64,000 bases of DNA from Microbacterium sp. cx-55 (lineage in GTDB: Bacteria > Actinomycetota > Actinomycetes > Actinomycetales > Microbacteriaceae): NCBI RefSeq assembly GCF_021117345.1, contig NZ_CP088261.1, positions 2,790,001-2,854,000 of the forward strand, given 5' to 3'. Every line of letters begins with the position of its first letter. The first letter of the stretch is position 1. Shown here piece after piece: positions 1-8,686 of the stretch. Position numbers and translations under genes: made by a program. The notes below the pieces were generated by a model. That model worked only from the letters and a program-made list of their open reading frames with translations, did no database searches and was not told the DNA's origin.

Positions 1-7
1 TCAACCA

Positions 8-904
8 TCAGGCGTGACAGTCGAGCGGCTGCGACCCGTTGTATTCGTACATGTCCTGCCACGCGGCGGGAACGTCGGGTTCGGTGCCGTCGAGCTCGGC
101 GAGCGCGCGGTGCAGGTTGCCGACGATCCGCTCGCGCTCGGCGAGCGCGCCGAACGGCCCGAGGTCCAGTCCGCGCGCGGCCTCCGCGGCCGACAGCCCG
201 GCACGGTGCGCGGACTCCGCTGCGTCGAGCAGAAAGCGGAGGTAGTCGGCCACCGGGGCGAGAAGCTCCGGGCCCCCGACCGCACCGTGTCCGGGCACGA
301 CCGTTTCGGGCTCGAGCGCCGCGAGCTGTTCGAGCGCCCGGAGCCACCCCGCGGGCGAACCCGACAGCGCGAACGGCGTTCCACCGTGGAAGACGAGGTC
401 GCCGGTGAACAGCACGCCGTCCTCGGGAAGCCAGACGTAGGCATCGCCGGTCGTGTGCGCGGGTCCGCCCGGATGCCGCACCTCGAGCCGGTGCCCGCCC
501 TCGTCGATCGTGAGGGCGTCGCCAAAGAGGATCGTCGGCAGCCGCGGGCTGACCGCGCCCTGGTCGAAGGGCGAGAAGATGTGCGGCGCCAGCGCGTGCG
601 ACCGCCGGAGGTCGTCGGCGACCGAGCGATGCGCGACGATCTCCGCATCCGGCAGCAGCGATGCCCCGTTGCAGTGATCGGGATGCGAGTGGGTCAGCAC
701 GATCCGGCGCACCGGCGCGTCCGTCGCACCTTCGACGGCCCGCAGGTAGGCCCGCATCCGCTTCTCGGTCGATGTCGCGTCGATACTCGTGGCGCCGTAG
801 GGCCCTGCGACGAGGCCCGTGTTGTTGATCATCCAGCCGCCGTCGGGCTGGATGTAGGCCCACACGCCGCTCGCGAGCTGCTGCAGCTCGGGGGCGGAGG
901 TCAT
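8..904 (-). CDS. MBL-fold metallo-hydrolase
   Basis: Metallo-beta-lactamase-fold hydrolase of 298 residues, probably cytosolic since no signal peptide is visible. The metal-binding motif THSHPDHCNG lies at about residues 71-80 and supplies the HxHxDH ligands. Further ligands are the His of GPAHTTGDAYVW, the Asp of LFTGDLVF and the His of VVPGHGAVGG. The ATG at 904 overlaps the stop of the upstream MFS gene by four bases (ATGA), so the pair is translationally coupled. An open frame continues upstream to 1438, but it is Arg/Pro-rich antisense-type sequence and was not used. The substrate cannot be told from sequence. The MFS partner and LysR regulator suggest turnover of an imported or exported small molecule, perhaps an ester, lactone or thioester. 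Confidence 0.88.
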   Translation of the reverse strand: MTSAPELQQLASGVWAYIQPDGGWMINNTGLVAGPYGATSIDATSTEKRMRAYLRAVEGATDAPVRRIVLTHSHPDHCNGASLLPDAEIVAHRSVADDLRRSHALAPHIFSPFDQGAVSPRLPTILFGDALTIDEGGHRLEVRHPGGPAHTTGDAYVWLPEDGVLFTGDLVFHGGTPFALSGSPAGWLRALEQLAALEPETVVPGHGAVGGPELLAPVADYLRFLLDAAESAHRAGLSAAEAARGLDLGPFGALAERERIVGNLHRALAELDGTEPDVPAAWQDMYEYNGSQPLDCHA

Positions 905-2136
905 CGGACGTCTGCCCGCGAGAAGCGCGGCAGGGTCAAGAGGATGACGGCGGCGACGCCCATCATGACCGCGGCGAGGATGAGCGGGATGGTGTAACTG
1001 CCCGTGCCGTCGAAGGCGAAGCCGGCGAACACCGGCCCGAAGGCGCTGCCGATCATGAACACGCTGTAGACGAGGCTGTACAGCGCACCGAAGGCCCGGG
1101 GCCCGAAGTAGCGCGAGCTGAGGTACGACATGAGGTCGATCTCGGCGCCGAACCCGATTCCGATCAGGAGCGCGGTCAGCGGTGCCGCGCCGGGGCCGGC
1201 CCAGAGCAGCAGCAGACAGCCGAGCGCGGCGGCGAGGAAGAGCGGCACGGCGACGTAGGTCGCGTAGAAGCGATCGAACAGCCAGCCGATCACGGGGCGC
1301 GCGATCACGGTGCCGGCACCCACGAGCGATGAGAGGAAGGCCGCCTGCACGGGGTCGACGCCCGAGTCGATGAGCAGCGGCACAAAGTGCGGGATCATCG
1401 TCAGCAGCGCCCAGCCGAGCAGGAAGAACACGACGCACAGGCTCCAGAACTCACGGCGCCGGATGGCGAGGCGAAGCGTGAGACCGGGGAGCGTGGAACG
1501 GTCCACCGCGGCGACGGCCGACGGCGGCGTCAGCCGGGCGAAGAACACCAGGACGAAGGGCAGCGCGGCCAGGAGCGCCATGACCAGGTAGGCCGCGCGC
1601 CATCCGCTGTCGGCGATGACGACACCCATGAGCGGTGGCAGCACGAGTCCGGCCGCACCCAACCCGCCGGCGACGATCCCGAGGGCGATGCCGCGCCGCC
1701 TGTCGAACTTCTCCACGACGGCCTTCGAGTAGGTCACCGCGGAGGTGCCGGCGCCGAGGATTCCGGCGACCGCGTAGAAGGAGAGGAAGGTCGCGAGGCT
1801 CGAGGTGAGTGTGCTGAGCAGGATCATCGCGATGACGAAGAGCGGAACCGACACCATCACGACGCGCTTCACCCCGAAACGGTCGAGGAAGCGACCGACG
1901 AAGGGCAGGGCCGCGGCAAGTCCGAGGGAGCTCACGAGCGAGGCGAGGTTGATCTCGCCTCTTCCCCATCCGAATTCCGTCTGGAGCGGCACGACCAGTG
2001 TGCCGAGGATGTAGCCGAGCGAGCTCAGGCCAACGCCCGCGCCGATCGTGCTGAAGATCAGGGTGGGCCAGCTGCGGCGGAACTCGCCGGTGGCCGGCGC
2101 AGCCTTCTGGACGTCGGAGGTCACGGCGTGGGTCAT
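901..2136 (-). CDS. MFS transporter (MCT/OFA-like)
   Basis: Major facilitator superfamily permease of 411 residues with about 12 hydrophobic segments. The inter-helix signature is visible as GRFLDRFGVKR in the first half and RPVIGWLFDRF in the second. The overall look (long first helix, STIGAGVGLSSLGYILGTLV) resembles the monocarboxylate/oxalate-formate antiporter branch, but substrate is not predictable. I chose the ATG at 2136 because AAAGAG lies eight bases upstream; an in-frame ATG at 2142 sits too close to that site. The frame is open to 2262 without a credible start. It is coupled to the MBL hydrolase downstream and divergent from a LysR-type regulator at 2292, the likely controller of this two-gene operon. 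Confidence 0.88.
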   Translation of the reverse strand: MTHAVTSDVQKAAPATGEFRRSWPTLIFSTIGAGVGLSSLGYILGTLVVPLQTEFGWGRGEINLASLVSSLGLAAALPFVGRFLDRFGVKRVVMVSVPLFVIAMILLSTLTSSLATFLSFYAVAGILGAGTSAVTYSKAVVEKFDRRRGIALGIVAGGLGAAGLVLPPLMGVVIADSGWRAAYLVMALLAALPFVLVFFARLTPPSAVAAVDRSTLPGLTLRLAIRRREFWSLCVVFFLLGWALLTMIPHFVPLLIDSGVDPVQAAFLSSLVGAGTVIARPVIGWLFDRFYATYVAVPLFLAAALGCLLLLWAGPGAAPLTALLIGIGFGAEIDLMSYLSSRYFGPRAFGALYSLVYSVFMIGSAFGPVFAGFAFDGTGSYTIPLILAAVMMGVAAVILLTLPRFSRADVR

Positions 2137-2291
2137 CGGCATATCTCTTTCGACAGAGCGCTTTCGGCGGTGAAAGCGCGGCGCGCATCGGTGGGCGTAC
2201 GGTCCACACTGCCCCCGCTGTACTATCCACACAAACTCGTATTTGCCATGCGGCGTATCCATACCGTGAATACATGGAGAGAGAGGATGCT
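2137..2291. promoter_or_regulatory. Divergent MFS/LysR promoter region
   Basis: Intergenic region between the divergent MFS and LysR genes, the usual place for LysR binding sites. An 8-bp inverted repeat (GCGCTTTC at 2158-2165, GAAAGCGC at 2172-2179, six bases apart) sits just upstream of the MFS start. A short dyad GTATCCATAC lies near 2260. Operator function is inferred from position only. Confidence 0.45.
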
Positions 2292-3245
2292 GTGCCGGAG
2301 TTCGACCTGAACCTGTTGCGCCCGTTGCTCGTTCTGCTCGAAGAGCGCAGCGTCACTCGCGCCGCGGTTCGGCTGCACTTGAGCCAGCCCGCGACCTCCG
2401 CCGCTCTCGCCCGGCTTCGACGCCAGTACGACGACGACCTGCTCGTGCGCACGGGACGCACGATGCAGCTGACGCCCTTCGCGCGCGATCTGCTGCCCGC
2501 GGTCGCCCACGCCGTGGCGGAGCTGCGCCCCGTGATCGATCGCAAGCAGTCGTTCGACCCGGCCCACACCGAGCGCCGCTTCGTCATCGGCGCAACGGAC
2601 TACATGACCGCCATCCTCGCCGGCCCGCTGCTGCGCACGTTCGCGGCAGAAGCGCCGCGGGCGTCGCTCGACTTCGCGCCGCAACCCCTGCGCGATGGCA
2701 CGCTCGCGCCGTTCAGCCAGCTCGATCTGATCGTCGGGCCCGTCGGGTTCCAGCTCCCCGGGCGGAGCCAGGAGCTCTTCACCGACGAGTTCGTGCTGAT
2801 CGCCGACCCCGACAACTCCGTTCTCGGGGTGCCGGATCCGGCGATCGAGATGCTCTCCGCCGTGCCGCACGCGACCGCGTACTTGAACGACCCCGATCAC
2901 GACGAGCTGCAGGATCTGCTTCGGCGCGCGGGGATCGACTACATCGTGGGCGCGCGTCTCTTCGGTCTCGCCGCGCTCCCGCTCCTCGTCTCGGGCACCG
3001 ACATGGTCGCGCTCGTGCCCCGGATGCTGGCGGCCAAAGCCTCGCGCACCCTGCACCTCGCGGTGCTCGAGCTACCCGAGCAAGTCCGTATGCCGATGAT
3101 GGAATGCATGTACTGGCACCCGCGCGACGAAGACGATCCGGCAATCTTGTGGCTTCGAAACGCGCTGTCGCGGACCGTCCCGTCCCTCTCCCGAGAGCCG
3201 AGCGGGCCCGCGCCCCGACGCCTGCGCGCCGCGACCTCCGACTAG
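2292..3245 (+). CDS. LysR-type transcriptional regulator
   Basis: LysR-family regulator, 317 residues from the GTG at 2292. The N-terminal winged helix-turn-helix covers about residues 5-65 (DLNLLRPLLVLLEERSVTRA followed by LHLSQPATSAALARLR). The rest is a periplasmic-binding-protein-like effector domain. I prefer the GTG because GAGAGAGG lies five bases upstream; the ATG at 2274 is inside that purine stretch and would add six residues. It is divergent from the MFS-MBL operon, so it probably regulates that operon and itself. Its 3' end overlaps the stop of the convergent BLUF gene by four bases, leaving no intergenic terminator. Confidence 0.88.
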   Translation: MPEFDLNLLRPLLVLLEERSVTRAAVRLHLSQPATSAALARLRRQYDDDLLVRTGRTMQLTPFARDLLPAVAHAVAELRPVIDRKQSFDPAHTERRFVIGATDYMTAILAGPLLRTFAAEAPRASLDFAPQPLRDGTLAPFSQLDLIVGPVGFQLPGRSQELFTDEFVLIADPDNSVLGVPDPAIEMLSAVPHATAYLNDPDHDELQDLLRRAGIDYIVGARLFGLAALPLLVSGTDMVALVPRMLAAKASRTLHLAVLELPEQVRMPMMECMYWHPRDEDDPAILWLRNALSRTVPSLSREPSGPAPRRLRAATSD

Positions 3246-3721
3246 CCGCGCTGCGCGGAGCGGACGCGGAACCAGAGGCTCAGTTCGCGGATGGCCCGAA
3301 GCGTGGCCGTGGGGTCGGCGTCCTCGTCGAGGTCGTCGAACGTGTTGCGGAACCCGTCAGGGAGCTGCTCGGTCGACACGGTCATCGGCTGAAAACCCAT
3401 CGTCCAGTCCCGGAACCGACGTTCGGTGATCGGCTCCTCCATCATCACGCGCACCCCGGAGTGGCGGGGGTCGTTCCGGATGACATCGAAGATGTCGCGC
3501 ACGACACCCTCGGGACCCTCCAGCACCTGAACGAACCGGCCGCCTCGGTACAGCAGCATCCCGGTCAGCCCCTTCTCGGCGTTCGACGCGCGACTCTGCT
3601 CCAGCAGCGCCGAGAGGTCCGCGTCGTCGAACGACTGGTTCGCGGCACTGATGTACACGATCGAGAGGAGGGGGTCGGGCCCGGTCATCGTCATCTTCCT
3701 GGTCGTCGCGGAGTCGGTCAT
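3242..3721 (-). CDS. BLUF-domain blue-light sensor
   Basis: Short BLUF (blue light using FAD) photoreceptor, 159 residues. The domain covers about residues 17-110. It begins with LLSIVYISAANQSF (the Tyr of VYIS aligns with the conserved FAD-contacting Tyr) and continues through NAEKGLTGMLLYRGGRFVQV and LEGPEGVV. The Gln following GRFV is in the usual place for the photocycle glutamine. No output domain is fused, so signalling must go through protein contacts. Its ATG at 3721 overlaps the stop of a 76-residue protein upstream by four bases, and no Shine-Dalgarno site precedes it. Translation is therefore probably coupled, and the small protein is the natural candidate partner. An internal start (MTMTGPDPL) is possible. 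Confidence 0.9.
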   Translation of the reverse strand: MTDSATTRKMTMTGPDPLLSIVYISAANQSFDDADLSALLEQSRASNAEKGLTGMLLYRGGRFVQVLEGPEGVVRDIFDVIRNDPRHSGVRVMMEEPITERRFRDWTMGFQPMTVSTEQLPDGFRNTFDDLDEDADPTATLRAIRELSLWFRVRSAQRG

Positions 3722-3948
3722 GCCGTGCGGCTCGGCGAGCTGGACGACACTGCGCGCATCGCCGAGGTGAGGTCGACGAAGCCGCCGATGATGCGGGAAT
3801 GCAGGTCGAAAGCGACGAATCGCCCGTCGGCCTGCCGGTCGATGTATCCGAGGAACTCGCCGTGCCTGCTGCCGACGTGGAAGCCGTCTTCGACGCGCGC
3901 CCAGGTCGTACCGGCGCCTTCTCCGTCGTGGTGGAACATCGGGTTCAC
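3718..3948 (-). CDS. Hypothetical protein coupled to BLUF sensor
   Basis: Unrecognised 76-residue protein. The GTG at 3948 has AGGAGAG four bases upstream and is preferred over the ATG at 3939. The sequence is soluble, with a beta-rich centre (GEFLGYIDRQADGRFVAFDL, then SRIIGGFVDLTSAMRAV) and a Ser-rich tail. It has no cysteine cluster, membrane segment or signal peptide. It is the first gene of a two-gene unit whose second gene is the BLUF photoreceptor; stop and start overlap as ATGA. The order and coupling suggest a functional link such as a binding partner or target of the light sensor, but this is inference. The 158 bp upstream hold the likely promoter. Confidence 0.6.
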   Translation of the reverse strand: MNPMFHHDGEGAGTTWARVEDGFHVGSRHGEFLGYIDRQADGRFVAFDLHSRIIGGFVDLTSAMRAVSSSSPSRTA

Positions 3949-4106
3949 GAGACTCTCCTCACCGCGGCATCGCTCCGGACCGGGGCACCCGACACGTCGA
4001 TGTGTGCGGGCAACGGGGAGAAGATCGCCAGGGTTACACCCTTTCACGGCCCCCGGACACCGGGGGCGGATTGCCAAAACCCTGCCCGATACGCCACGAT
4101 GCGGCG

Positions 4107-5393
4107 TCAATACCGGATGGCGTCGATCACCTTCACGCGCACGGCGACGATCGCCGGCAGCAGCCCCGCGAGCGCTCCGACGGCGGATGCGGCGATCAGG
4201 CCGAGGATCGCGGCATCCACGGGGAACGGCGGAAAGTCGCTGATCATGCCCTGGCCGATCAGATCGCGCATCCACGAACTCTGCACGATCAGGATGGCGG
4301 CGGCGACGCCGAGCGCACCCGCGGCGACCGTCGCGACGACGCTCTCCATCATCACGGCGAAGAACACGCGCCCCGCGGTCGCCCCGAAACTGCGGCGGAT
4401 GCCGATCTCGCGCACGCGCTGACGCACGGTCACGAGCGCGATGTTCACGAGCCCGAGCGCGCCCAGCAGCAGCACGAGGACGGCGATCCCGCCGACCACG
4501 AGCTTGGTCACGAGGAACGGATCGTCGTCGTACTGGGCGTAGTCCTGGCGAGACACGTCGACGGCGGTGCCCTCGCCGAGCGCCGCCTGCATGTCGGCCT
4601 TCACGCGTTCACCGAGTTCCTGCGAGACCTCGGGCGGCACCCACATCTCGTACTGCGTCTGCGCGCCGCCGTACGGATCCATCGAGGGGTCGGGCGCTCC
4701 CTGCGTCTGCGCGACGGTCTGCTGCACCGCCTGCAACTGGTCGGCGAGCATGAACATCGTCGGCTCGGTCTCCCACTCGTTGACGGGGGTGACGCCGACG
4801 ACGACCGCGAGGATGCCGCTCGTCGCCCCGGTCGCGCTGCCGGGAACGCTGTCGCCGCCGAGCGCGACGGTGGGGTGCGTCGCCAGATCCGGACGCCCCA
4901 TCCGGTCGTAGAAGACGTCGTTCACGATGAGGCGCGGGGCGTACTGCTCGGCATCGCTGGGCGTGAACCATTCGCCCTGCGACATCCGCACGCGGTGCAT
5001 CTCGCCGTACGGCTGGTCGACGGCTTGAACTCCGACGGTCGCGCTGCCCGTCGCGAAGGGCACGGTCTGGGTGGCCTGCATGACCCGGCTCGCGTAGGTG
5101 ATGTCGTAGCGCGCGAGCATTTCATCCCACGCCGCGGCCATCTTGGCGGAATCGACGGTGCCGCTGTCAGTGCGATAGGCCGCCAGATACAGGGTGGCGG
5201 GGCGCCCGCTGGAGCGTTCGTTCATCTCTGCGGTCGCCTGCTGCACGATGCCACCGAGCGCGACGACCGTCGTCAGCGAACAGACCGCGACGGCCACGCC
5301 GACGAGCGACAGCAGCACGCGCGTGCGGTGAACGCGGAGCTCCTGCCAGGCTTCGAGGACCGCGCCCACGAATCCGGTGAGCAGGCGCTTCAT
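4107..5393 (-). CDS. MacB/FtsX-type ABC permease
   Basis: Permease subunit of a MacAB-like exporter, 428 residues. The first membrane segment lies at about residues 22-50 (RVLLSLVGVAVAVCSLTTVV). A large extracytoplasmic domain of about 230 residues follows. Then come three C-terminal membrane segments typical of FtsX (LVVGGIAVLVLLLGALGLVN, a segment near AVMMESVVATVAAG, and AAILGLIAASAVGALAGLLP). The conserved VTVRQRVREIGIRRSFGAT motif between them is the coupling region to the ATPase. The start overlaps the ATPase stop by four bases. Such exporters work by mechanotransmission with a membrane adaptor, here the gene at 6208. Substrate unknown; no drug- or peptide-specific neighbour is present. 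Confidence 0.9.
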   Translation of the reverse strand: MKRLLTGFVGAVLEAWQELRVHRTRVLLSLVGVAVAVCSLTTVVALGGIVQQATAEMNERSSGRPATLYLAAYRTDSGTVDSAKMAAAWDEMLARYDITYASRVMQATQTVPFATGSATVGVQAVDQPYGEMHRVRMSQGEWFTPSDAEQYAPRLIVNDVFYDRMGRPDLATHPTVALGGDSVPGSATGATSGILAVVVGVTPVNEWETEPTMFMLADQLQAVQQTVAQTQGAPDPSMDPYGGAQTQYEMWVPPEVSQELGERVKADMQAALGEGTAVDVSRQDYAQYDDDPFLVTKLVVGGIAVLVLLLGALGLVNIALVTVRQRVREIGIRRSFGATAGRVFFAVMMESVVATVAAGALGVAAAILIVQSSWMRDLIGQGMISDFPPFPVDAAILGLIAASAVGALAGLLPAIVAVRVKVIDAIRY

Positions 5394-6211
5394 GCCTCGA
5401 CCGCCGTCACCCGGGTATCGGCAGCGTCAGCGTCTGCCGCATCCGCGACCGCGTGATCCGGGTCGACCGGATCCTGGGCACGGGATGCGGCGCGCTGTTC
5501 GCGGCGGCTCGGAGGGTCGGCCGCGGGGTCGTCGACTTTCGTCAGGACGCCGCGATCGAGGCGGAAGTGGTCGCGCGCCCGCTGTGCCACGGTCGGGTCG
5601 TGGGTGATCGTGATCATCGCCGCGCCCGTGCGGGTGGCCACGTCGTCGATCAGGTCCATGACCTGCGCCCCCGTGTCGATGTCGAGTGCGCCGGTCGGTT
5701 CGTCGGCGAGGATGAGGCTCGGTCCGCGCACGAGGGAGCGCGCGATCGCGACCCGCTGCTGCTCCCCTCCCGACAGCCGATCGGGCATGCTGTCGAGGCG
5801 GTGGCCGAGACCGACCTGCTCGAGCATCTCGGCGGCGATCGTCCGGCGCCGCCAGAAGTCGCGCCCGGTCGCGTAGAGCAGCGGCATCGCGACGTTCTCG
5901 AGGGCGGTGCGACCGGGGAGCAGGTTGAACTGCTGGAAGACGAAGCCGATCCGGGCGCCGCGCACCCGGTCGCGTTGCGCGCTCGAGTAGCTGCGCACGG
6001 CACGATCGGCGAACTCCACCGTGCCGCTCGTGGGTAGATCGAGGAGCCCGAGGATGTTGAGGAGCGTCGACTTGCCGGATCCCGATCGCCCCACGATCGA
6101 GATGCGGTCGCCGGGCTCGACGGTCAGGTCGATGCCGTTCAGGATCGTCAGCGCGGGTTGATCGGTGGGGATGACCGTACGGGTGACGTTCTCGAGGCGC
6201 AGCAGGCTCAC
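5390..6211 (-). CDS. MacB-type ABC ATPase subunit
   Basis: ATP-binding subunit of the exporter, 273 residues from a GTG at 6211 that overlaps the adaptor stop (GTGA). Walker A GRSGSGKST is at about 41-49, the Q-loop is in FVFQQFNLLPG, the signature LSGGEQQRVAIA starts at 146, Walker B LILADEP is at 167-173 and the switch His is in MITITHDPT. This is the LolD/MacB type that pairs with FtsX-like permeases. After about residue 225 a polar Asp/Ala-rich tail of some 45 residues extends past the usual family end and may be disordered. The three genes adaptor, ATPase and permease run in order with overlapping ends, so they form one operon. Confidence 0.92.
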   Translation of the reverse strand: MSLLRLENVTRTVIPTDQPALTILNGIDLTVEPGDRISIVGRSGSGKSTLLNILGLLDLPTSGTVEFADRAVRSYSSAQRDRVRGARIGFVFQQFNLLPGRTALENVAMPLLYATGRDFWRRRTIAAEMLEQVGLGHRLDSMPDRLSGGEQQRVAIARSLVRGPSLILADEPTGALDIDTGAQVMDLIDDVATRTGAAMITITHDPTVAQRARDHFRLDRGVLTKVDDPAADPPSRREQRAASRAQDPVDPDHAVADAADADAADTRVTAVEA

Positions 6212-7263
6212 GGCATCTGCACCGGGTCGCCGCAGATCGTGCTTCCGTCGGGCATGGCCGTGCATCCGCCGTCCGCGGGGACGGCGAGCGCGCCGGGCGC
6301 GAACTGGAGGATCTCTTCGCCCTCTTCGAGCCCGCTCGTGATCTCCACCTGGCTCCCGTCGCTGAGGCCGAGCCCGACGGCGCGTTCCTCGGTGCCGCCG
6401 TCGACGGTCGAGACCCACACGGTGCCGGTCTGCGCGGCGCCGCGAACAGCGGTGGTGGGAACGACGACCACGTCTTCGGCCCGCCCTCCGGCGAGGGTCA
6501 TCTCCGCCGCGAGGCCGGAGAACACCGTCACCTCGGCGGGTACGGCGCAGCTGACGGTGGCGCCGGAACCGCCGGATCCGGCGCCGGGCGCCGCACCGGT
6601 CTCGCCCGTCGATCCACCGTCGCCACCCGTGCTGCCGGCGAGCGGGGTGGAGATGCGCAGCCCCGTGCAGACGAACGGAGCGGGTCCGCCGGTGATCGCG
6701 ACGGTCGCTTCGGTGGGCTGGTTCAGGAGCCGGTACTGCTGCTCGGGCTGCAGTGCACCCGAGACCGAGAAGGTGGGCGGCGCGACCTGACCGGCGACCA
6801 TACCGATCGTGACGTCCTGGCCCTGGATCACGGCGAGCGAGCTCAGCACACCCGCGGCGGGCGCGGTCACCCGCTCGTACCGGAAGATCGCGGGCAGCGG
6901 GTTGCCCTCGGCATCGACGCTCTTGGCCGGATCGCGTTCGATCGGAACCTTCACCTCGAACACGGGGTCACCCGCGGCGACGGTCGCGCCCTGTTGCACG
7001 AACAATTTGCTCACGGTTCCCGCCGCGGTCGACTTCACCGCGACGGCGGGATCGGCCGACACCGTCGCCGTGATCACGACGTCGTTCGTGACGGTTCCGC
7101 GCGCGACCGGGATGCGGGGTTCCACCACCGCGCCGGTCGGCACCGCCGGGCTCGTCTCCTCGGCCGTGTCGGGAACGAACGCGAGCTTGCCGAGGGCGAC
7201 CGCGATCACCGCGATGAGCACGATCCGGATGATCGGAAATATCCACTTGCGAGTGATGCCCAT
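6208..7263 (-). CDS. Membrane fusion/adaptor protein of ABC exporter
   Basis: Adaptor of the HlyD/MacA group, 351 residues. The ATG at 7263 has GGGGAG four bases upstream. A single N-terminal membrane helix (about 10-27, IIRIVLIAVIAVALGKLA) is followed by a beta-barrel/lipoyl-like core. GTVSKLFVQQGATVAAGDPV and VTAPAAGVLSSLAVIQGQDV are the two lipoyl-type half motifs. The C-terminal part (VVVVPTTAVRGAAQTGTVWV) is the barrel domain. A Gly/Ser-rich insert lies around 215-235. A C-terminal pair of cysteines (GGCTAMPDGSTICGD) may form a disulfide outside the membrane. It is first in the exporter operon. In a single-membrane actinobacterium it would act between the permease and the wall rather than reach an outer-membrane channel. 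Confidence 0.85.
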   Translation of the reverse strand: MGITRKWIFPIIRIVLIAVIAVALGKLAFVPDTAEETSPAVPTGAVVEPRIPVARGTVTNDVVITATVSADPAVAVKSTAAGTVSKLFVQQGATVAAGDPVFEVKVPIERDPAKSVDAEGNPLPAIFRYERVTAPAAGVLSSLAVIQGQDVTIGMVAGQVAPPTFSVSGALQPEQQYRLLNQPTEATVAITGGPAPFVCTGLRISTPLAGSTGGDGGSTGETGAAPGAGSGGSGATVSCAVPAEVTVFSGLAAEMTLAGGRAEDVVVVPTTAVRGAAQTGTVWVSTVDGGTEERAVGLGLSDGSQVEITSGLEEGEEILQFAPGALAVPADGGCTAMPDGSTICGDPVQMP

Positions 7264-7376
7264 GGCGCTCCCCGTGCGAGACGTCAGACCACCGGCAGCG
7301 GGTGGCAGCCGGTGCATACGGTCGTTTGGTCAGAGCGTATCGGCAAGCCGGGGCCGCGCACCGACCACGACAAGCC

Positions 7377-7769
7377 TCAGCCCTGGCCGCTGATGCTCTT
7401 CGCCGTGATCGTCAGGATGATGCGCTGCTGGTCGCGCCCGCCGTACCAGGGGTACGGCCGCCCGGTGTACTTCTGCGAGAGGGCCTCGATGCTCGCGGCC
7501 CCGCCCTCCGTGGTCATCGCGGTCACCTCTCCGCGCACCTGGATGTAGCGAAAGGGGTTCTCCGGGTCTTGGATCGCGACCGCCACGCGGGGGTCGCGCT
7601 CGATGTTTCGCACCTTCACGTAGCCGACCACCGTGTTGATGATGATGTGCTCGCCGTCGGTGTCGACCCAGGTCTCGGTGACCTGCGGCGAGCCGTCGGG
7701 CATCAGCGTGGAGAGGAAGCAGGGGCTGGGTTTGCGCAGCAGATCGAGCAGGCTTTCGGTCAGGGTCAT
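7377..7769 (-). CDS. PPOX-class (FMN/F420) oxidoreductase
   Basis: Small split-barrel flavoprotein of 130 residues, full length for the family. SPCFLSTLMPDGSPQVTETW and the later RDPRVAVAIQDPENPFRYIQ followed by VRGEV are the standard strands of the pyridoxamine-phosphate-oxidase-like fold. In actinobacteria many members of this class use F420 or FMN to reduce small molecules. The family name cannot tell which cofactor is bound here. A clear GAGGAG lies five bases before the ATG. It is monocistronic, with about 110 bp to the exporter operon downstream and a divergent TIM-barrel gene upstream. Confidence 0.85.
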   Translation of the reverse strand: MTLTESLLDLLRKPSPCFLSTLMPDGSPQVTETWVDTDGEHIIINTVVGYVKVRNIERDPRVAVAIQDPENPFRYIQVRGEVTAMTTEGGAASIEALSQKYTGRPYPWYGGRDQQRIILTITAKSISGQG

Positions 7770-7876
7770 GGGGTCTCCTCAGGGGTGGAACCTCAGTCTC
7801 TCCCCGAACCGACGTGAACGGATGCGGTGCGCGACCTCGTGCAGACTTGCCCCACGACGATCCCGAAAGGCCCGTG

Positions 7877-8659
7877 ATGGAGTACTCCGCGAACATCGAG
7901 ATGCAGTTCACCGAGGCCGGGCCGCTCCCGGCGCGCGTGCGGGCCGCGGCCGAGGCAGGATTCGACGCCGTGGAGTTCTGGCGCTGGGAAGACACCGACG
8001 TGCCCGCACTGGCCGCCGCTGCCCGCGAGCTCGACGTGCAGATCGCTCTGTTCGCGACGGACTGGAGCATCGCGGTCGCCGACCCGGCGGAGCGGGCACG
8101 GTTCACTGCATCCGTCGACGGCGCCATCCGGGCCGCCGGCCTTCTCGGCGCGCGACAGATCGTGGTCTCCCTCGGCCCCGACCTGGGTCTCCCGCGGGAG
8201 AGCCTCGTCGACGAGCTGTCGGCGGCGCTCCGCGTCGTCGTACCCCGCGCGCACGACGCGGGGGTGACACTGCTGCTCGAACCGGTGAACACCCGCGTCG
8301 ACCACCCGGGCTCCGCGCTGTCGTCGACCGCCGACGCACGCGAGATCCTCGCACGCGTCGATCACCCCGCGCTTCGGCTGCTCTTCGACGTGTACCACAG
8401 CGCGGCGCAGGGCGAGGATGTCGCGCAGGAGCTGCGCCGCTCACGCGATCTGATCGACTACGTCCAGCTCGCAGACAGCCCCGGCCGTCACGAACCCGGC
8501 ACGGGCGAGATCGATTGGATGCAGGTCGCCGCGGTCGTCCGCGAGATCGGGTACACGGGGCGGATCGGGCTCGAGTTCTCGCCCCTCGCCGACAGCGCGA
8601 CCGCCCTCGAGCAGGCACGGGCCGTGTGGGAGAAGGCCTGGGCCGGCTCGATACGATGA
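7877..8659 (+). CDS. Hydroxypyruvate-isomerase-like TIM-barrel enzyme
   Basis: Xylose-isomerase-like TIM barrel of 260 residues, close in size and layout to hydroxypyruvate isomerase (Hyi) and 2-oxo-tetronate isomerase. Likely metal and acid-base residues are the Glu of LLLEPVNTR, the Asp of LLFDVYH, the His of that motif and the C-terminal Glu of IGLEFSPLAD. The ligand-side motif DSPGRHEPGTGEIDW is typical of Hyi. The ATG at 7877 has GAAAGG six bases upstream; a GTG directly before it is closer to the site. It precedes a ROK regulator by 27 bp and probably belongs to the same sugar or keto-acid locus as the ABC importer and GMC oxidoreductase. The exact substrate is inferred only at family level. 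Confidence 0.85.
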   Translation: MEYSANIEMQFTEAGPLPARVRAAAEAGFDAVEFWRWEDTDVPALAAAARELDVQIALFATDWSIAVADPAERARFTASVDGAIRAAGLLGARQIVVSLGPDLGLPRESLVDELSAALRVVVPRAHDAGVTLLLEPVNTRVDHPGSALSSTADAREILARVDHPALRLLFDVYHSAAQGEDVAQELRRSRDLIDYVQLADSPGRHEPGTGEIDWMQVAAVVREIGYTGRIGLEFSPLADSATALEQARAVWEKAWAGSIR

Positions 8660-8686
8660 GAGTCGGCGGACGACGAGGGGACCTGC

